A stretch of DNA of 11,123 nucleotides from JARYMI01 sp037444845. Its GTDB lineage: Bacteria > Acidobacteriota > Aminicenantia > Aminicenantales > UBA8522. The stretch spans positions 1 to 11,123 of the forward strand of contig JBBILQ010000114.1 in the NCBI GenBank assembly GCA_037444845.1, written 5' to 3'. The position numbers and the translations under genes were made by a program. The notes under the pieces were generated by a model. The model saw nothing but the letters and a program-made list of their open reading frames with translations. It was not told the origin of the DNA and did no database searches. Below are positions 1 to 6,677 of the stretch, piece after piece (positions within the stretch are counted from its first letter, which is position 1; each line of letters starts with the position of its first letter).

Positions 1-342
1 CCACTGTACCCAGCTTGCCTGTACCTGGCTACTCACTACCCTGACGAGACACTAGTTGAGGAATGGCCTCTGATCGTTGACTCTCTTGTCCTGTTCCTCG
101 TGAACCGAGGTGAGATCGCCCCCGAGCACTTCCGACCTGGACAAGAGGGCGGCATCTTCCACTCCAGAGAGGGTCTCTCCCGATTCCTCTCCCGGTACGA
201 CCGGCGCCTCCGAGCGCGGGTAACCCACAACCGGCTTGGGCAACGGCTTTCCTACAGGCAGTGTTTGGAGGCCCAGGCGAGACACCTCGCAGCCTACCTT
301 CGCGGCGAGACGGCGACGTACGTGCCGTTCTGCACACGATGA
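1..342 (+). CDS. cas1: Cas1 integrase, C-terminal part (5' truncated by window edge)
   Basis: This is the last 113 residues of the CRISPR adaptation integrase Cas1, which with Cas2 inserts new spacers into the array. The frame is open from the first base, so the start lies outside the window. The family's C-terminal signature is visible: PLIVDSLVLFLVNRGEI (residues 23-39 of the fragment), EGLSRFLSRYDRRL, then YRQCLEAQARHLAAYLRG and the terminal YVPFCTR, which match the helical domain of Cas1 (typically EEFRPLIVD, then RQxLExQAxxLA). The stop overlaps the cas2 start as ATGA. One oddity: where most Cas1 proteins read D-L-x-E-E-F-R-P, this one reads D-E-T-L-V-E-E-W-P, with no Arg and the metal-binding Asp not at the usual spacing. 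Whether it is active cannot be judged without the N-terminal part. Confidence 0.9.
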   Translation, partial: PLYPACLYLATHYPDETLVEEWPLIVDSLVLFLVNRGEIAPEHFRPGQEGGIFHSREGLSRFLSRYDRRLRARVTHNRLGQRLSYRQCLEAQARHLAAYLRGETATYVPFCTR

Positions 343-638
343 TGCGGATGGTGTCTTCTGACAAGGTGTTCCTGGTCATCGCGTACGACGTGGCGTCGGA
401 TAGGCGCCGTACCCGCTTGCACAAGAAACTGCGAAGCTACGGGACTCCAGTGCAGTACTCTCTCTTCGAGTGCCTACTGGATCGCGATGCGATAACTGAG
501 GTGCGCACCATGGTGGAGCGAGAGGTCACCGCCAGCGAGGACTCCGTGCGGTACTACACCCTGTGCGAGGCCTATCGCCGCAGGATCGCCACCCTCAACG
601 GCCGGGTGACCCTGCCGCGACAGACGATCGTGGTGTAG
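339..638 (+). CDS. cas2: Cas2 adaptation protein
   Basis: A complete Cas2 of 99 residues, the ferredoxin-fold dimer that bridges Cas1 dimers during spacer acquisition. The first beta strand and conserved acidic residue are visible as VFLVIAYDV (residues 10-18, Asp17), followed by the typical RRRTRLHKKLRSYGTPVQYS and SLFEC segments and a C-terminal TIVV strand. Length is normal for the family (about 85-100 residues). I chose the ATG at 339 because it overlaps the cas1 stop (ATGA). ATG codons at 342 and 348 are equally possible starts and would remove one or three residues. No Shine-Dalgarno sequence is seen, so translation is probably coupled to cas1. An upstream in-frame extension to 261 is an artefact lying inside cas1. 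A 577-base non-coding interval follows. Confidence 0.94.
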   Translation: MMRMVSSDKVFLVIAYDVASDRRRTRLHKKLRSYGTPVQYSLFECLLDRDAITEVRTMVEREVTASEDSVRYYTLCEAYRRRIATLNGRVTLPRQTIVV

Positions 639-874
639 CGATCCGTGCAGGAGGTAGGATTGCCTGAATGTTTCAGACAAGTGACTACCGTGACGTCAAG
701 ACACGTCTCCACATCGCAGCTTCGCAGGAGGCGAGAGAATCATGAACCGGGGCACTCTGCTCCGAGGAGCGCGACGTCTGTCAACTACAGTTCCTATCAG
801 GCACCGGGTGAGCAACGCCTGCAGACCGATGAATGCACTGGTCTAGGACTTGACTTGCGACGGATACGCGGTGC

Positions 875-1015
875 GCGATGGGCGTGCAGGGGCTGGGGAT
901 AACCTTGATGATTGCACAAGGCACTTCCGGGTGGCAAGGGAAGCGAACCACAGGGAGTGCTGTGTGAGCAGCCGGTAATCCTCTTCGGGGATGGAACCCC
1001 CTGCAGTCCCATCGC
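875..1015 (+). ncRNA. Possible structured RNA closed by an 18-position inverted repeat
   Basis: Bases 875-892 and 998-1015 are complementary at 16 of 18 positions, with the two mismatches together in the middle (883-884 against 1006-1007). The enclosed 105 bases hold four consecutive short hairpins: CCTTG/CAAGG (903-907 with 917-921), CTTCC/GGAAG (924-928 with 939-943), CACAG/CTGTG (949-953 with 960-964) and ATCCTC/GGGGAT (978-983 with 987-992). Together these would make a compact multi-branched RNA in the operon leader. I match it to no known RNA family. GTGCG at 871 recalls a group II intron 5' end, but no domain V is seen. Short hairpins are common in GC-rich DNA, so only the long closing stem carries real weight. 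Confidence 0.3.
967..998 (+). repeat. Diverged CRISPR-repeat-like unit 1
   Basis: This unit ends in GGGGATGGAACC and contains a six-pair hairpin with a three-base loop: ATCCTC (978-983), TTC, GGGGAT (987-992), one pair being T-G. A hairpin followed by an 8-base tail of the ATGGAAC type is the usual form of type I/III repeats cut by Cas6. Aligned with unit 2, it shares an exact 10-mer (GGGGATGGAA) and about 21 of 31 positions overall, with one single-base gap. The 3' ends of the two units are about 78 bases apart, right for a repeat plus spacer. The identity is too low for a functional array, so this is a degenerate remnant or pseudo-repeat if real. Confidence 0.4.
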
Positions 1016-1045
1016 CGCCGCGATGTCGTGGCAAGACTCGGGCGC

Positions 1046-1077
1046 ACTCGCCGCCCATACCCTTGGGGATGGAAACC
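1046..1077 (+). repeat. Diverged CRISPR-repeat-like unit 2
   Basis: The second unit reads CCATACCCTTGGGGATGGAA (1055-1074) followed by ACC. It can fold as CCAT/ATGG (1055-1058 with 1069-1072) with a short inner CC/GG stem around a CTTG loop. Its 3' end GGATGGAAACC resembles the GGAAAC/TGAAAC ends common in type III repeats. The putative spacer between unit 1 and unit 2 is about 47 bases (999-1045), slightly long but within the type III range. I found no third unit at the expected 78-base spacing on either side. Confidence 0.4.
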
Positions 1078-1122
1078 GCGTGCGGATCGTATAGGAGCCG
1101 AAGTTCTGATTGCTGACGGAAA

Positions 1123-1189
1123 GGTTGTTCGGGGCATGGGACTTGTCTGCCTCCCCGGGGGTCGGTAGGATGATTCCGGGTTGTTCGGG
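1123..1189 (+). repeat. 11-base direct repeat GGTTGTTCGGG (two copies)
   Basis: The copies are at 1123-1133 and 1179-1189, 56 bases apart (start to start), just upstream of cmr1. Copy 1 lies before the 5' arm of the stem over the ribosome binding site and copy 2 lies in its loop. They could be a pair of protein-binding sites or chance in a G-rich leader. Neither is an inverted repeat by itself. Confidence 0.3.
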
Positions 1190-1213
1190 ATTGTGGCAGG
1201 GGGAGGCGGGCAG
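1143..1213 (+). promoter_or_regulatory. Stem sequestering the cmr1 ribosome binding site
   Basis: Bases 1143-1156 can pair without interruption with 1200-1213 (11 Watson-Crick and 3 G-U pairs, including the eight-pair core GCCTCCCC/GGGGAGGC). The 3' arm contains the cmr1 Shine-Dalgarno sequence GGGGAGG (1200-1206), nine bases before the ATG at 1216. In the transcript this would hide the ribosome binding site of the first effector gene. The loop is 43 bases and holds one copy of an 11-base direct repeat. The pairing is read directly from the sequence; a regulatory role is inferred. Confidence 0.45.
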
Positions 1214-1215
1214 CG

Positions 1216-2286
1216 ATGGCGGGCATAGACCTTGAGTTCGTTACCCCGGTCTGGACAGGGGACGCAAGCCGAAACGCTCGACGCGTGGTCGGAACGGGCC
1301 TTGTTGGGAGCTTGCGATGGTGGTACGAGGCCTTGGTCCGCGGCCTGGGTGGCTGGGCTTGTGACCCGACCGATGACGGTATTCGATGTCCACCCCGGGG
1401 CGCGGCGGTTTCTCCAGACTCCGTGCTTCTGTCTCTATGCCCGGCTTGTCAGCTCTTCGGCGCCACCGGATGGGCGAAGTCTTTCTCGATGGGGATCAGT
1501 GATGGCACGGCTCCAGGGTATCCACCTACTGGGCGAGAGCGGCAGACCACTACGGGGAGGCGTCTGAATCAGAAGGGGGATCCTTCGGCTTGGTACTTCC
1601 CCCAAGGCCGCATCGGTTCCGTGAGACTCGCGATAGATTCTCGCCGGCCGGATGACACCAGGACGGTTCGCATGCTCTTGGGGTTGCTGGACCTCATCCG
1701 TCGCAACGCGGCTCTGGGTGCGAAGACCAACCTGGGGTATGGCCTCTTCCAGTGGGAACATCCACCTGAAGCGATGCCATCGGCAGAGGAGTTCGTCGGG
1801 ATGCTGACCTGCCGGGCGCAAGCAGGGCGGCGCGGGGAAGCGCACCGGTGGCCCGACGTGCGGGAGATGTTCTTCTCCGAGGTGGTCCTACAGAGAGCTT
1901 GGCAGCCCGCGGACTTCGCCAACTTCAAGTGCGGCCTGCGGGCTGCCTTCCGTGAGGGAGAGGTGATCAGCAGCATCGTGCCAGATGAACACGACCGCCG
2001 CCAGTTACGCCATTTCCTTTTGGGCACTACTGAGGATGATCCCCACCAGGCCAGCAAAATCAAGATGGCGCTACTCCCCGATCACCAAAAACTGCGGCTT
2101 TGGGGCTGGGTGCCCAACGATTTGCCTGGCGGTGCGGAGCGCGAGAAGGTGGTGCAGTTACTCCACCAGCGGGCCGAGTCTCAAGGAACGCTTGTGTGCT
2201 GGCGGGAATTTGATTCCACCACCAGGGACACTATCGGCCACTTCACCAATCCGGCTGCTTTCCTGCACAGTCTGATGGAGGGGTAG
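1216..2286 (+). CDS. cmr1: Cmr1-like RAMP protein (Cas7 group) of the type III effector complex
   Basis: A 356-residue RAMP protein of the Cmr1 family, which sits at the end of the Cmr backbone near the 3' end of the crRNA. The opening EFVTPVWTGDA (8-17) is typical. The motif GTGLVGSLRWWYEALVRG (26-43) is the Cmr1 form of the RAMP G-S-L-R loop. A cysteine group follows (Cys49, Cys58, Cys75, Cys78) with CPACQLFGATGWAKSF, which is close to diagnostic of Cmr1, where CPxCxLFG often binds zinc. The C-terminal glycine-rich RAMP loop is LGAKTNLGYG (167-176). The start at 1216 has GGGGAGG nine bases upstream. It is the first gene of the operon, with one base between its stop and the next ATG. The predicted leader stem could lower its translation. 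Confidence 0.88.
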   Translation: MAGIDLEFVTPVWTGDASRNARRVVGTGLVGSLRWWYEALVRGLGGWACDPTDDGIRCPPRGAAVSPDSVLLSLCPACQLFGATGWAKSFSMGISDGTAPGYPPTGRERQTTTGRRLNQKGDPSAWYFPQGRIGSVRLAIDSRRPDDTRTVRMLLGLLDLIRRNAALGAKTNLGYGLFQWEHPPEAMPSAEEFVGMLTCRAQAGRRGEAHRWPDVREMFFSEVVLQRAWQPADFANFKCGLRAAFREGEVISSIVPDEHDRRQLRHFLLGTTEDDPHQASKIKMALLPDHQKLRLWGWVPNDLPGGAEREKVVQLLHQRAESQGTLVCWREFDSTTRDTIGHFTNPAAFLHSLMEG

Positions 2287-2287
2287 G

Positions 2288-3625
2288 ATGAGTTATGAAT
2301 GGCATGTGAATCTGGCGTTAAAGAGTGATTGGAGGAACCTTGTGCGAGAGGCTCGCGAGGAACTAGGAAAAGAGGTGGAGAAGAGGGGCAAGAGAAAGGT
2401 TCGCGACGAAGATGTGAGGAAAAGGGTGGCAGAGAAACTGATTGCGGGGGAGGGCCCTTTCGGCCTGGTTAGCGATCTGTATGCCCGTGTTGGCCTTCTA
2501 GCGCAGAGTCTGGGTGATACGGATTCTGAAGAATGGAACACCGAGTCTAAAGGTGTTTACACCGAGGTTCTTCTGGCGAATTGTTACACGCGCTACATAA
2601 AAGGTCAGGCGCGGAGTTTTGCCGACTTGTGCTTTGCCACCCCCGCATTGCAGGAATATGATCTCGTATGTTTGCCGGAGCACTCCTTTTTTCTCTTTGT
2701 CCCCTTCACCCTCGCTGCCCCCTACATCAGCAAAGATGACGAGCCTTTCTACGTTCACGAGAACCCACTCCGCAAGGACTGGGTGCTGCGAGTGCCGATG
2801 GTGGGTAGCACCTCCTGGAAAGGTTCTCTGCGCGCAGCTCTTCGGTGGACCTTGAGAACATGCGACGAGGATCCGCGGGTCGTTCGCCTACTGGGCAACC
2901 CCAAGGGCGAGCAAGAGGGCTTCCGTCGGGGGAGGGTGAGCTGCTTTCCCACCTTCTTCGATGCTCTCGAGGTAGAGGTCATCAACCCCCACGCCCGCAA
3001 GACCGGCGCCGGCACACTGCCCATCCACTTGGAGGCCGTCCCCAAAGGAGGGAAAGGGACGTTCGCCCTGCTGTACACGCCCACGGTCCCGGACGATCCC
3101 GCAGGGCCTCTGCCTGCGTGGGAGGAGGTTCTGCTCGATCTGGAGCTGGTGGGGCAGGCTGTCTACGCGTTGCTGGCAGAGCGGGGTTGGGGGGCCAAGA
3201 CAGCCAGCGGGATGGGCCGGGCTGAGGAAGGCATCCCCGGGGCCTACCTGCTGGTCCATCGCTGGATCGAGGTTCCGCCAGAGTCGCCCCCGTCCCCTCT
3301 CTCCGAACCGCCGCCGAAGGTCTTCCGGCCGGACAGTCGCGAGTTCGTGGACGAGTCTGGGCGCTGGCCCCACTACCAAACCAATGAGGAGTTGGACGCC
3401 CACATCTCCGGGAAGAAGGCGCAGAGCCGGTACAAGAGGCAGCGCATGGCCTACCGCGAGTGGCGGGGGCAGCGGGAGAGGTGGGAGGCGTGGGAGCAGG
3501 AGGTGGCCGCGCTGTCTGAACGGGTGGAGCGACGGATGCTGCGTGTAGACCTGACGTGCCTGGGTGACCTGAAGGACCTGCGCCGCCGCGTTGAGGCTCA
3601 GGTGAGGGGAGAGCGCGGTGGATAA
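2288..3625 (+). CDS. Large Cmr6-like RAMP protein with C-terminal charged extension
   Basis: A 445-residue RAMP-superfamily protein, most like Cmr6, the Cas7-type subunit beside Cmr1. The middle contains a crRNA-binding RAMP motif, VPMVGSTSWKGSLRAALRW (169-187), preceded by PYISKDDEPFYVHENPLRKD. The glycine-rich loop is GWGAKTASGMG (300-310). Two parts exceed ordinary Cmr6 (about 200-350 residues): a charged N-terminal region (roughly 10-55, Lys/Arg/Glu-rich helix) and, after a Pro-rich linker near 330-350, a basic helical tail (roughly 365-445, rich in Arg, Trp and Glu). The tail could contact RNA or a partner. The ATG has GGAGGGG (2277-2283) close upstream. Its first third is clearly AT-richer than the rest. 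The family assignment is by motif; the Cmr6 label is likely but not certain. Confidence 0.75.
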   Translation: MSYEWHVNLALKSDWRNLVREAREELGKEVEKRGKRKVRDEDVRKRVAEKLIAGEGPFGLVSDLYARVGLLAQSLGDTDSEEWNTESKGVYTEVLLANCYTRYIKGQARSFADLCFATPALQEYDLVCLPEHSFFLFVPFTLAAPYISKDDEPFYVHENPLRKDWVLRVPMVGSTSWKGSLRAALRWTLRTCDEDPRVVRLLGNPKGEQEGFRRGRVSCFPTFFDALEVEVINPHARKTGAGTLPIHLEAVPKGGKGTFALLYTPTVPDDPAGPLPAWEEVLLDLELVGQAVYALLAERGWGAKTASGMGRAEEGIPGAYLLVHRWIEVPPESPPSPLSEPPPKVFRPDSREFVDESGRWPHYQTNEELDAHISGKKAQSRYKRQRMAYREWRGQRERWEAWEQEVAALSERVERRMLRVDLTCLGDLKDLRRRVEAQVRGERGG

Positions 3626-6600
3626 GAGTCTACTGCAAAGGGCGAAGGAGTGGCGTGACCTGGTGCTCCTGGCCGAGTTGGGCGGCTGGCTGCACGACCT
3701 GGGAAAGCTCAGCAGCGGCTTTGTCCAGAGCAAGACTGACCCGGCTTACGCCACTCTGGGTGAGGCCGGGGCTCCAGGAAGAGAAGGGACCGACCCTTCG
3801 CCGCCGAAGGGGAAGTGGGACCATACCCAGGTCTTCTCTGACGAGGAACCGTACGACGGAAAGCGGGTCCCACCGCTCCTCAAGCAGGCGCTGGAACGGA
3901 CGTTGACCGGCCCAGAGGGCTGGGCAGATCGGGGAGCATTGGGAAGCGACGCCCTCACACTAGAGAGGCTGGTCGCCGGACATCAAGCCCCCTGGGATAA
4001 ACTACCTGCCCTGCCCTGGGTGCAACGCCTCCTAGTTGTGGCCGATCGCGACGACTCCGGAGAGGACCAATACAATGCCGTCGATCTCTATCAGCGGAAG
4101 TTGGCCCAAGCGGCCACCGTCTTCGGGCGTGAGAAACCGCTGGTCAAAGGTGACCTGACGGCACTCGACAAGACCAGGCTAGCCCTCTATCCCGAGTTGG
4201 AGAAGATATTGTCGGCGCCCGGCGATTTGGCAGCAAGACGCGGGCAATTGTGGGGAGTTCTCCAGGGGGTGATGTGCCACGGCCTGGGCAAGACCCAGCG
4301 GGCGGCCAACGACGTCCGGCTCGACCAGCACGTCTGGGGGGTAGCGACCCGCTTCAAGGCGTTCGTGATGCGGGACTTGCTGGATCCCCCTCCCGATAGA
4401 CAGGAGTACCCTCGCCGCACGTTCCGCTTGCTCACGGTCCGATGGAACTGGTGGGAAGTCATCACCCCGGTGGCCCGCCTCTCGGACGTTGTGGGGCGGT
4501 CAGCGATGCTCGCCGGCCTGCGAGCGGCGTTGCGGCGCCTCGTTGAGGATGAGTACGCCCTCGGGAACCGGATCTACGAGGACGACAACGGCGTCCACTT
4601 CATGGTGGCCGACCTAGACTGGGGAGACGAGCTGGAGTCTCTGATCCGTGAAGAGGTCAACAGGACAACCGACGGGGAGGTACAGCCCGTGGTGCGCCTC
4701 GACCAGCCTACGCGTCGGGTGACCGACCTGGTGACCCAGATGGACCAGGCTGCGCGAGAGGTGCCGGTTGTTGGCCGACCCGCCTGGGCTGCGAAGTGGG
4801 GAAGCTCCAGCAGCAACGGTGTCTGTCCCGTCTGTCAGCGCCGTCCTCTGGAGGGAGTGCGCGACCTTTGCCAATGGTGCAGAGATCGCCGAGGCGACGG
4901 GATCAGGTCACGGTTGGACAGGGGGACTGTCTGGACCGGCGAGATTGCCGATGAGAACGGAAGGGTCGCCCTCATCGTGGTCCGGTTCGGCCTCGACCGA
5001 TGGCTCGACGGAACCATGCTCCACACGCTGTTCATCACCTCGCCGCAGGACCTCGCAGCCAAGCCCGAGGATGGGAAGGACGAGTCCGTGCAGGTCACGG
5101 ACTGGGCCGAGCTTCGCAGGGCGATCTCTCAGCTACCTGAGGAATTCCGTAAGCCTCTAGGCGTTGCCCGTGCTGATGAGGCTCCGGGCCGTGTGCCGAT
5201 CGAGACGAAGGAAGGCACGGTCCGCCAGTGGGGCACCGATCGCCAAGGTACGCCGGTCGGTCGGCTGGCCCGCTGGATTACCGGGAGGTACGGACGTCTC
5301 GATCACGCGTCCCAGGTGGCCGCTGAGCTCCAGGCGCCTCCGTACCAACTTCCTCCAGAAGACGGCTTCGCCCTTGCCTTGGCCCGGAAGAACCTGTCTG
5401 CTTCCCGCCTCCTCCGCGTCTGGCAGTCAACAGAGAGCTTCCTGAACGAGCAAGCCGCGGCACTGGGAGGACTGGTCAAGGAGCGGCAGCGGGTCGTCTT
5501 CACGCTAGAGGCTCCCCCGCGGCCCGGCATCTACACTGCGGAGATCCCCGGCCTCGGTCAGGTGGACGTGTTCGTGCGACCCGAATCCGGTGAGGCAGGC
5601 CGGAAGAAGGCTCAGACGATCGAGTGGCTGGAGCCAGGGGTTGCGGAACGCCTGAGGGCGGTCAAGCAGGTACGCCTGGTCACGGATGAGCAGGGGCACC
5701 TCGTGGACCGTTCTGTGAGGTGTGCCGGCGTGGAACTGGAATCGTACCTACCGTACCAGGTCATCGCTGTCAGCCCCAACCTGCACCTGGCGATGGTGCC
5801 CGCCGACGCGGCTGTACAGGTAGCGGAGGACTTGAGAAGTGCCTTTGTAGGAGAGTTCGGCAAGGTGCTCGGGCGGCTCCCGTTCCATGTCGGCCTCGTC
5901 TTCATGGATGCCCACTACCCGATGTTCGCTGCCCTGGATGCTGGCCGTCGCCTGGCAGAGGCATTTGGCTCCCTGGCCAGGGAACTGAAGACAGCCAAGC
6001 TGGTGGCAAAGGAGGAGCAAGGCGACGGGTTCGGTCTAACTCTGCACAGCCCCCGCTTCGGCACCTGGACCTGGCACGTGCCGTCCCTCCGTGGAGACGG
6101 GGAGATTGACTGGTACCATCCCTACTTCCTCGTACAAGAAGGCGAGGATCTGGACGGACGTGGGATGAGCCTGAGGGGGCCGGAGGGATGGTGGGTTCAC
6201 GTATCCAAGCTACAGAGCGGGGACCAGATCGCCTTCTGGCCCAGCCTGTTCGACTTCCTTTTCCTGGACACGGTGAGCCGTCGTCTGGAGGCGCACACCG
6301 CCCCCGGGGGGGACCGTCGGCCCCATCCGTTGCTGGGTCAGAACTGCTCCCCCCGCCCGTACCCGCTGGAAGGGGTCTCTGGTCTACGGGAGGTGTGGGC
6401 AGCGATCCGCAGTGTCCCAGGGATGTCCGAAAGCCGCCTGGCCGGGGCGACGTCCCTCTTGGCTCGCAAGTGGGCGGATTGGGATCTGGCAAACAGCGAC
6501 AAGCACAGGCAAACCTGGGAGTGGTTGGCGCGCGAGACTGCGGCCCTCCACTTCCACCAGAACCAGACCGTCCTGCGTGCCCTTGTGGACGGAACGTTCT

Positions 6601-6677
6601 TCGATGCCGTGGAGCTCTACCGGCATGTGTTAAGACGGAAAGTGGAGACCGCCCGAAGGGAGGAGGTGGAGGTATGA
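3618..6677 (+). CDS. cas10: Cas10 large subunit, Csx11-like, HD domain present, cyclase motif lost
   Basis: A 1019-residue Cas10. The N-terminal HD nuclease domain shows WLHDLGK (His26-Asp27) with His69 (WDHTQ) and His122 (AGHQAPW) as likely further ligands. A treble-clef-like zinc motif uses Cys403, Cys406, Cys418 and Cys421. The first palm domain begins near VALIVVRFGLDRWLDG (450-465). The second palm reads VIAVSPNLHLAMVPADAA and aligns with the usual GGDDLLAVVPA, so GGDD is replaced by SPNL (719-722). It then continues as a normal Cas10 (GLVFMDAHYPMFAALDAGRRLAEA). Cyclic oligoadenylate synthesis is therefore unlikely. Size, divergence and the dead palm fit the Csx11/MTH326 group that defines subtype III-C. 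The GTG start overlaps the upstream gene by eight bases and has GAGGGGA seven bases before it. Confidence 0.9.
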   Translation: MDKSLLQRAKEWRDLVLLAELGGWLHDLGKLSSGFVQSKTDPAYATLGEAGAPGREGTDPSPPKGKWDHTQVFSDEEPYDGKRVPPLLKQALERTLTGPEGWADRGALGSDALTLERLVAGHQAPWDKLPALPWVQRLLVVADRDDSGEDQYNAVDLYQRKLAQAATVFGREKPLVKGDLTALDKTRLALYPELEKILSAPGDLAARRGQLWGVLQGVMCHGLGKTQRAANDVRLDQHVWGVATRFKAFVMRDLLDPPPDRQEYPRRTFRLLTVRWNWWEVITPVARLSDVVGRSAMLAGLRAALRRLVEDEYALGNRIYEDDNGVHFMVADLDWGDELESLIREEVNRTTDGEVQPVVRLDQPTRRVTDLVTQMDQAAREVPVVGRPAWAAKWGSSSSNGVCPVCQRRPLEGVRDLCQWCRDRRGDGIRSRLDRGTVWTGEIADENGRVALIVVRFGLDRWLDGTMLHTLFITSPQDLAAKPEDGKDESVQVTDWAELRRAISQLPEEFRKPLGVARADEAPGRVPIETKEGTVRQWGTDRQGTPVGRLARWITGRYGRLDHASQVAAELQAPPYQLPPEDGFALALARKNLSASRLLRVWQSTESFLNEQAAALGGLVKERQRVVFTLEAPPRPGIYTAEIPGLGQVDVFVRPESGEAGRKKAQTIEWLEPGVAERLRAVKQVRLVTDEQGHLVDRSVRCAGVELESYLPYQVIAVSPNLHLAMVPADAAVQVAEDLRSAFVGEFGKVLGRLPFHVGLVFMDAHYPMFAALDAGRRLAEAFGSLARELKTAKLVAKEEQGDGFGLTLHSPRFGTWTWHVPSLRGDGEIDWYHPYFLVQEGEDLDGRGMSLRGPEGWWVHVSKLQSGDQIAFWPSLFDFLFLDTVSRRLEAHTAPGGDRRPHPLLGQNCSPRPYPLEGVSGLREVWAAIRSVPGMSESRLAGATSLLARKWADWDLANSDKHRQTWEWLARETAALHFHQNQTVLRALVDGTFFDAVELYRHVLRRKVETARREEVEV

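Larger units (their letters stand above)
639..1215 (+). other. Intergenic leader between cas2 and cmr1, no convincing gene
   Basis: This is the only sizeable gap in the window. It separates the adaptation genes from the effector operon, so the operon promoter and possibly an array remnant should lie here. I see no convincing -35/-10 pair: TTGACT at 850-855 has no -10 at the right distance, and TATAGG at 1090-1095 has no -35. A small hairpin (CTGAA/TTCAG, 664-676) lies 25 bases after cas2 but has no T-tract, so it is at best a weak terminator. Several short hairpins are packed at 903-921, 924-943, 949-964 and 978-992 inside a longer inverted repeat (875-892 with 998-1015). CRISPR-repeat-like units and a stem over the cmr1 ribosome binding site are listed separately. 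The open frames here, on both strands, have no recognisable products. Confidence 0.7.

Noticed and set aside
664..676. Terminator after cas2
   Set aside because: The stem is five pairs with a three-base loop and no following T-run.
895..905. Third CRISPR-repeat-like unit (GGGGATAACC)
   Set aside because: It shares only the short GGGGAT..AACC string, lacks the preceding hairpin and lies 92, not 78, bases from unit 1.
850..1095. Promoter elements TTGACT (850-855) and TATAGG (1090-1095)
   Set aside because: Neither has a partner hexamer at 16-18 bases, so no promoter is called.
871..1110. Group II intron beginning at GTGCG
   Set aside because: I could not find a domain V hairpin or an intron-encoded reverse transcriptase, and the five-base match is trivial.
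645..1226. Other open frames in the leader (645-902 forward; 781-1137 and 843-1226 reverse)
   Set aside because: No recognisable domain and biased composition. The reverse frame repeats RGFHP only because of the repeat-like units.
2888..3733. Long reverse-strand open frame of 281 codons
   Set aside because: It lies opposite the Cmr6-like gene, has a Pro/Leu/Arg/His-rich composition typical of antisense frames in GC-rich DNA, and no motif.
6188..6673. In-frame upstream extension of cmr4
   Set aside because: It overlaps the Cas10 C-terminus, and the ATG at 6674 with AGGAGG and an ATGA overlap gives a normal Cmr4 N-terminus.
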